This document shows positions 58,429 to 64,000 of a stretch of DNA of 64,000 bases, in pieces. The DNA is from Pleodorina starrii (Eukaryota > Chlorophyta > Chlorophyceae > Chlamydomonadales > Volvocaceae): positions 1,782,001 through 1,846,000 of the forward strand of contig BRXU01000003.1 of assembly GCA_030267565.1 (NCBI GenBank), written 5' to 3'. A model generated the notes under the pieces. It was given only the letters and a program-made list of their open reading frames with translations. It was not told the DNA's origin and searched no databases. A program made the translations under genes and the position numbers. Numbering within the stretch: the stretch's first letter is position 1; the number at the start of each line of letters is the position of its first letter.

Positions 58429-60341
58429 GGCCGCGGCCGCCGCCGCCGCCGGGCTCGTCACCTGCGTCATCTGCGCCGCCGCCGGCGCCGTGTGCGCTCT
58501 GCCCGTGCCGTACACGGCACCAGCGGCCACCTCCTCCCTCGTCACCGCCACCGCCGCCGTCTCTGAGCGGTTGCCCGCCGGGCCGCCGCCGCCGTCGGCA
58601 GCGCCCCCCGTCCCCGCCGCCGCCGTCGGCAGCTCCCCAGACGTACTTGTCGCCCGCTGCTGCTGCTGCTGCTGCTCCGCCGCCGCCGCCGCCGCCGCCC
58701 CCGGCTTGGGGGGCCTGTCCAGGAGTGCCCCACCCACGACGCCATCCATCAAGGCGAGCGCAGCTGCGTCCATGAGACAAGACCTGGGAAAGGCAGATTC
58801 GCAGTTGCAAAGGGCGGTTGTGAAAGGTCGTTGCGACAGTTGTCCCGAGTCGTTTTGGCGGTTGGCAGTTGGTAGTTCTGGTTGCGGCCAAAGACTCGCT
58901 CGCCGTGGGCCTCATCAACCGCGGGGGCCCACAGCCCAACACCCCCCTCTGCTAACCGCTAACCGCCAACCACCCACCGCAGCCAGCTGCACTGTTACGG
59001 TATGCCCCGCCACAGGGGCCGCAACAACCAATGGCCACCAATGGCTCTTCGCTGCGACATCTCCCTCTTACACCCTACAGATGCCCGTGCCTACGCAACC
59101 CCCACCCCTTCCATGGCCTCCCCTTTCCCCACCCCACACATACGGGGCACAAAACTCACACGACAAAACAAACACCCTCACGCGGACACACACCCCCGCA
59201 CCTGCCGCTGCTGGGCGGCACGTATATGGCGGGCCGGCCCACCGACCGGAAACCCGCCCCGTAGGAGGTGGGGCTCATCAACTGGCTGGGGGTGTCGGGG
59301 GGCGTAGGGGGCGTAGGGGGCGTAAGGGAGGAGCTGAGGGCGGGGGCGGGGGCCAGACCCAGTCGGCCCGGACCCTGGCCTGGTCCGGAGCGAGTGGCCA
59401 GGGCGCCGCGGCCGTGGAGGCCCTGCATGCGGGGGGCAGTGGCGGCGGGGGGCGGGGGGCGGGGGCGGGGGTATGGGCGGGGGTGCGGGGGAGACCCATG
59501 GGTCAACAGTAAAAGAAGCGAAGCGACCCATGGGTCTGAAGGAAGAAGCGAAGTGACCCATGGGTCAACAGCAGGAGAAGCGCAGCGACCCATGGGTCAT
59601 TGAAGACGAAGAGCCACGCAGCCAAGAGCCGCAGAAGCGGAGGAGCGAAACGAAGCAAATCAAGGGGTCGGAAAGAAGAAGTGCAGCGACCCATGGGTCA
59701 TCCATCGGCGGGGGGGAAGGGGAGTACCACTTGACGTTCAGCATTGGTGTGTTGTTGTTAGTGGGGGGGGGGGCGGGTCGGAGACAGCGCGGCCAGGGGA
59801 GGAAGGAGAGGGAAGGCGCGGCAAGGCGACCGACCCATGGGTCATTGCCCTCATTAACGGGACGATTCCCCCCGTGAGGCGAGGTTGTCGGTCGATCCGC
59901 GCGATGCGACACGACGCGACGCGACGCGATGCGGCACCAGAAAGGCCTCTCACATCGTCACATTGGCCCACAACACGCCACCCTGTACGAATGTACGGAC
60001 CCACCCGTAGCAAACAATACGTACGACACGTACGCTGCACGCGACGAGACCATGTCCCCCCTACCCCACCCCGCCGCGGCGCTGCGACGTACCGGCGCGC
60101 CGCCGCCCTCCTGCTCGTACAGCGTCCCCAGCAGCCGATTGCTGTACGCCGCGCCGGCGGTGCCGGGCCGAGCGCCGTACAGCATCGACGGCGCCGTTGC
60201 GGGGCCGGCGCCGGCCCCCGCCGCCTGCCCCGCTGCCCCCACCCCGGCTGCGGGGCCCGGCCCCGGCCCCGGTCCGGGCCCGGGCAGAGATCCCACGGCC
60301 GCCACGTACCCCCCCGGGTACGAGCCCGGGCCCGATGACTC
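52524..60341 (-). CDS. Ala/Gly-rich disordered protein region, probable continuation of the monooxygenase gene
   Basis: Six exons (60093-60341, 59202-59422, 56941-58783, 56179-56735, 54000-55724, 52524-53418) join by GT-AG introns. All five junction phases match (0/0, 2/1, 0/0, 2/1, 2/1), giving 1830 codons ending in TGA at 52524. No known domain is visible. Features: Gly/Pro-rich first exon with RLLGTLYEQEGG; poly-Ala run of about 25; acidic Asp/Tyr stretch EYDEYDDDDDEYGYMPGG; a more ordered segment SDFLDESEDFIGTPPGCFEG; many poly-Gly blocks; and conserved-looking openings such as MYGAPNPSPAHESPMLAKLI. Start not assigned: the first exon begins in phase 0 after an acceptor with no convincing ATG, so it likely continues the upstream monooxygenase transcript. 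The alternative is a separate gene with an unseen 5' exon. Confidence 0.6.
53641..53890 (+). repeat. 26-bp minisatellite, about ten copies, in the low-complexity gene intron
   Basis: Unit contains CAGGCGCGCGCGAAAGCGAG followed by TGAGTG. Copies start at 53641, 53667, 53693, 53719, 53745, 53771, 53797, 53823, 53849 and 53875, the last two degenerate. It sits in the last intron, between the exons ending 54000 and starting 53418. Confidence 0.95.
59492..59843. repeat. Cluster of six GACCCATGGGTC palindromes in an intron
   Basis: Perfect 12-bp palindromes at 59492, 59525, 59555, 59587, 59688 and 59832, the first four about 30-33 bp apart with GAAGCGAAG-type spacers. A seventh copy lies in coding sequence at 56621-56632. 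The cluster is inside the intron between exons 60093-60341 and 59202-59422. Confidence 0.95.
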
Positions 60342-60766
60342 CTGGGGGGGGGGGTAGGCCCTGGAGGGGGGTTGTTTCAGGGTTTCAGGGTTTTAGGGTT
60401 GTTTTAGGTTTTTTTAGGGATACGAGTGTGCGATGCATCGATTGGTACTGATTGTGAGGAGGGCGGGGGGGAGGGAGGGAGGGAGGGGGGTGATAAGGGT
60501 TGTGCGGGTAATGGCGGCAAGCAAGGAAGCACGGGATGGGACGAGGCGATACGGGACGGGACGGGAGGCAGCAGAGGCGTCCGAGGTCCTGGGATGTGAG
60601 TACGGCGTAAGGGCGGGTTGACGTACAATTATACGACAGTGTACGGTAATGCAGCGAGACGGGTGCATGCCTAGCTGCAGACATGCGGGAAATGAAGATG
60701 TACGAGTGTACGGCTGTACGAATGTACGGAAAATGCAGGACAATGCAGGCACTAAAACGGCCGTAC

Positions 60767-63700
60767 CCCCGGGAGACCCACCATCGCGCGTCCCCCTCCC
60801 CCTCGCCGTCGGCCCCCGCCGCCGCCGCCACCGCCGCCGCCGCGGCGGCGGCCGTCTCCGCCGCCGTACTCCCCCGCGACGGCGCCGCCATGGCAGTCCT
60901 CCGCATCGACGGCATCAGCCCAAACCCGACGCTGTGCTCCGCCGCCGTCACGTCGTACACCTCCGACGGCGTCGCCGCCGACGCCGCCGACAACTTGAAG
61001 CTCGAGCCCAGACCCATCGACATTGACGTCGTCAGCGGCGGCGGCGGCGGCCCCGCCGCCGCCGCCGGCCCCGCCGTTGCCGTCACCTCCGCCGTCACCT
61101 CCGCCGCCGCCGCCGCCACGTCCTTGGACTGCTGCCGCCGCCGGTCCCCCGCCAACACATCCGCAATGTCGGCAAAGTCCGCTGCCGTGTACGGCTCGAA
61201 GCAGTCACGAACCAGGTTCTTCTTGCGCCGGATGGGGAGGCCCATATCTGGTGGGGGGGGTTGGGGGGAGAGTTGGGTTTCGTCCCGGCGGTGGCGGCAC
61301 GTTGGGTTTTACCCCGGCGGGGGAGTGGGGTTTAGGGGGTTGGGTGGGGGTTTATCCACGTATGGGCCGGAGCCCGTAAAAGGGAGGGATACCCTCTTTC
61401 CGCTCCCCCGCCCCCACCCCCCACGTACACATACACATACACGCACACACCACCGCCGCTGCCCACCTTTCAGCAGCCGGTCGTGGTAGTGGTGGGCGTA
61501 TATACCGATCATGGACGCCCGGTCCGCCTGGGGGGGCAGCTTCCGCCGCTGCCATCTGTGCATTGGGAGGGGGGGGGCGGGGGGCGGGGGGGGCGTGTGT
61601 GTGTATGTGCCGTGCCGTGCGTGTTTGCGTAACAATCCTAAAACCGTTCGCCCACGTCGCCTCCCGTTCCGCCGCTGCCGCTGTTTCCCCGTCATTCCCC
61701 CACGTCCCCATCCCATCATTGCACACACACCTACAACTCCCCACGTCCCCACCCCCACGTCCCCACCTCCACCCAAACCCCCACTTCCCCACGTCCCCAC
61801 CACCCCAATCCACCCCACCTGGTTTGTCGCTGCAGGTCTCGAATCATGTCGTGTGGCTCGGGCAGCCGCACCCGGTTCTGACGTGTGCGTGTGCGTGGGG
61901 TGGGGAGGGGAGGGAGGTGGGGGAAGGGAGGGGAGGGTTGGGGCCATTGACGGGGGGGTTCGGCCCTTGACCCGAGGATGAGGTCTGGGGTGGGGTGGGT
62001 TCGGGTGGGGTTCGGGCGAGACTACGAATTACGGAGTACGGAGTACGGACACAGCAGCAGCAAGGGGCCGGCCGGCCTGGGGCCTTGGCCCGGGGGCATG
62101 TGCGCTGGGGGCTGGGCCCACAAGCCCCGCAATGTGCGTTGGGGGTGATGGTGGTGGTGATGGCTCGCCAGTTAGCCACCAGCGACCGGGCCCCCGGGTG
62201 GGGTGGGGGTGGGGGTTCAGGGAGTGATATGCTCCTGGGGGTGGGGGGCAGGGGGGAGGGGACAGGGTAGAGCCAGCCAGCCGGCCTTTCCTGCCCTGCA
62301 CTGCCCCGCACTGCCCCGCACTGCCCCGCGGCGGAGACGACCCACCTCCGGTCGGGAGACGATGAGGTGCAGCACACCACCCCGGGCCACACAGCAACGA
62401 GCAAACCCGGGGGGAGACGGAAACACACACATAGATACACACACATACACGCACACACGCACACACACATACAAACATACATGCATACACCCCCGCACCT
62501 GCAGGCACGCCACCAGCCACTTGGTCTGCAGGTAGCTCGTCAACGGGTTGTTGGTGCTGTTGGCCTGCGGTTGGCGGTTGGCAGTTGACGGTTGGAAGCT
62601 TCAGCCCGAAAAGCTCGCAGAGGAGGAGGTGGTTCGGCAGAAGCGGCGGCCTCCCCGCCCATTCCAAGCCCATTGGCAGTCCGTCAGTCAGTCAGCCAGT
62701 CAATCGGCCCCCGAGCCCGCCCCCCCGGCCAACCCCCCCCCCTCCCGGCCCACCACCCCCCCGGCCAAACCCCCCCCCCGGCCAACCCCCCCCCGGCCCA
62801 ACCGGCTCCAAAACCCTAACACCCCAGCCAGCCAACACGCCCCTAGCCGGGCCCCCTGGTTGCTCCTCCCGGATACCGTATCCTCTCCACCCCCCCCCCC
62901 CCCGGATCCAACGACCCATGCACTCCTTACGACCCACCCACCCCTTAACCCCGTTAGATCCCTCACAACATCCCTGCATCCATTGCTCCATCCAATCGTT
63001 CATTCCTTCGGTCAATAAGTCAGTCAGTCAGTCAGTCGATCAGTCGATCAGACGGTCATCTTTCGTCCGTGTGCCCCCCAACCCCCCATCCCCCCAACGA
63101 CCACCCACCCCACCCCCCCACCCCCAACCCTACACTCACCGCTCCCACGAAAGCGATGTTCCGCACCAGTGGTGGCAACACGTGGCGGTACAGGTACAGA
63201 CCGTCCCGCTGCACCCCCAGTTTGGACAGAATGTCAGAGTCGATGAAGGAATAGTCCTTCAGGTGTCCTTTGTGGGGGGGGGGGGAAGGAAGGGAGGGAG
63301 GGAGGGAGGGAGGGAGGGAGGGAGGGAGGGAGGGAGGGAGGGAGGGAGGGAGGGAGGGAGGGAGGGAGGGAGGGAGGGAGGGAGGGAGGGAGGGAGGGAG
63401 GGAGGGAGGGAGGGAGGGGGTGGAGAAGGGTACGGAAAAACACACACCGTCCGAGTCGAGTGGGTCGGCTGAGGCTGAGGCAGGCAGGCAGGCAGGTATG
63501 CGCGGGCGCGAGGGCGGGCGCGAGTCTGTGCTGGTTCGCGTTCGGTCTCACTCTCATAATCGGCCGCACTCCCGCATCTGGCCATTGCCTCCTGTCTCGC
63601 TGTGTCCCCCCCCCCCCCACACACACACACACGCATCCCCCCCACACATGCACACACGCACCCGTTGCCATGATGACCACATCCGCTGCAATGAACTCCC

Positions 63701-64000
63701 CCGAGCGGAGGATGAGGCCGCCAGGGGTGAGACGGAGAGGCTCGCCTGAAGGGGGGGAGGGGGAGCGGGGGAGAGGGGGGGGGAGAGGAGGTCGTACAGA
63801 TGAAAGCAGGGGCGGTTGTTGGGGATGGGGAGGGGAGAGCCTCGGAGCGTGGGGTCGGGGAGGCGCAAAGATGTGCGGGTCCCTCCCCTCCCGCCCCCCC
63901 ATCCCCTCCCCTTCCCCGCAGCCTCCTTCACAATCCCCGCTGTCACCCCGTACGGCAGCCATTATACGGCAACAAGGCTCACCCCGTACGGCATGTACGG
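60767..64000 (-). CDS. Flavin-containing monooxygenase-like protein, C-terminal half (5' end outside window)
   Basis: An FAD/NADPH-dependent oxidoreductase of the FMO-like family, probably acting on small soft-nucleophile substrates; the substrate cannot be told. Exons seen: 63983-64000 (partial), 63662-63745, 63140-63267, 62499-62564, 61819-61877, 61467-61555 and about 60767-61247. Phases close through these. Landmarks: GGLILRSGEFIAADVVIMATG (the FMO ATG motif near the second nucleotide-binding region), HLKDYSFIDSDILSKLGV, LYLYRHVLPPLVRNIAFVGA, the NSTNNPLTSYLQTKWL helix, RLPEPHDMIRDLQRQ, RASMIGIYAHHYHDRLLKDM and CFEPYTAADFADI. The FAD GxGxxG motif would lie upstream, outside the window. The last exon runs on in frame into Ala-rich sequence and stays open to a stop at 60385. 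It may end there or splice onto the exon at 60341. Confidence 0.85.
63288..63419 (+). repeat. (GGGA)n microsatellite, about 130 bp, in monooxygenase intron
   Basis: An almost perfect GGGA run just upstream (sense) of the exon that starts at 63267. Sense RNA is (TCCC)n and may serve as an extended pyrimidine tract. Confidence 0.97.

Overview
The window looks like nuclear DNA of a GC-rich chlorophyte green alga, most likely a volvocine relative of Chlamydomonas or Volvox. This is an inference from several signs: very high third-position GC, many short GT-AG introns with C-rich pyrimidine tracts, long poly-Ala/poly-Gly/poly-Gln coding runs from GCN/GGN/CAG triplets, a candidate TGTAA poly(A) signal, and protein families typical of plants and algae. 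All genes I can support lie on the minus strand, so each is read from high to low coordinate. I found no tRNA, rRNA, CRISPR array or convincing plus-strand gene.

Layout. (1) 632-6737: an ABCG-type half transporter of at least 766 codons in 11 exons; its last exon, with the final membrane helix, lies left of the window. (2) 6738-9901: intergenic, holding the transporter promoter and the 3' UTR of the next gene. (3) 9902-38106: a complete 45-exon gene for BRR2 (U5 snRNP 200-kDa helicase). All 45 exon junctions keep frame and give a 2175-residue protein. (4) 38107-40473: intergenic, with three hairpins just upstream of the BRR2 start. (5) 40474-48855: a 4-exon gene for an unrecognised 1534-residue protein, mostly disordered, with a four-copy internal motif and an acidic tail. 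(6) 48856-52523: intergenic. (7) 52524 to beyond 64000: the C-terminal exons of a flavin-containing monooxygenase-like protein. Its reading frame runs into an Ala/Gly-rich low-complexity region that appears to continue for about 1830 more codons over six further exons. One junction in that join is unresolved.

The four genes do not form a pathway: the window is a gene-sparse, intron-rich eukaryotic segment with one housekeeping splicing gene, one membrane transporter, one oxidoreductase and one orphan. The most unusual layer is non-coding. At least four families of short interspersed repeats (about 20-100 bp), two of which share a 3' module, are scattered in both orientations through introns of unrelated genes and through intergenic DNA. 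With them are two minisatellites of exactly 26 bp period, long GGGA/TCCC tracts and a cluster of 12-bp palindromes.

Exon coordinates were derived by hand from splice signals plus reading-frame continuity. They are exact where junction phases close, and flagged where they do not.
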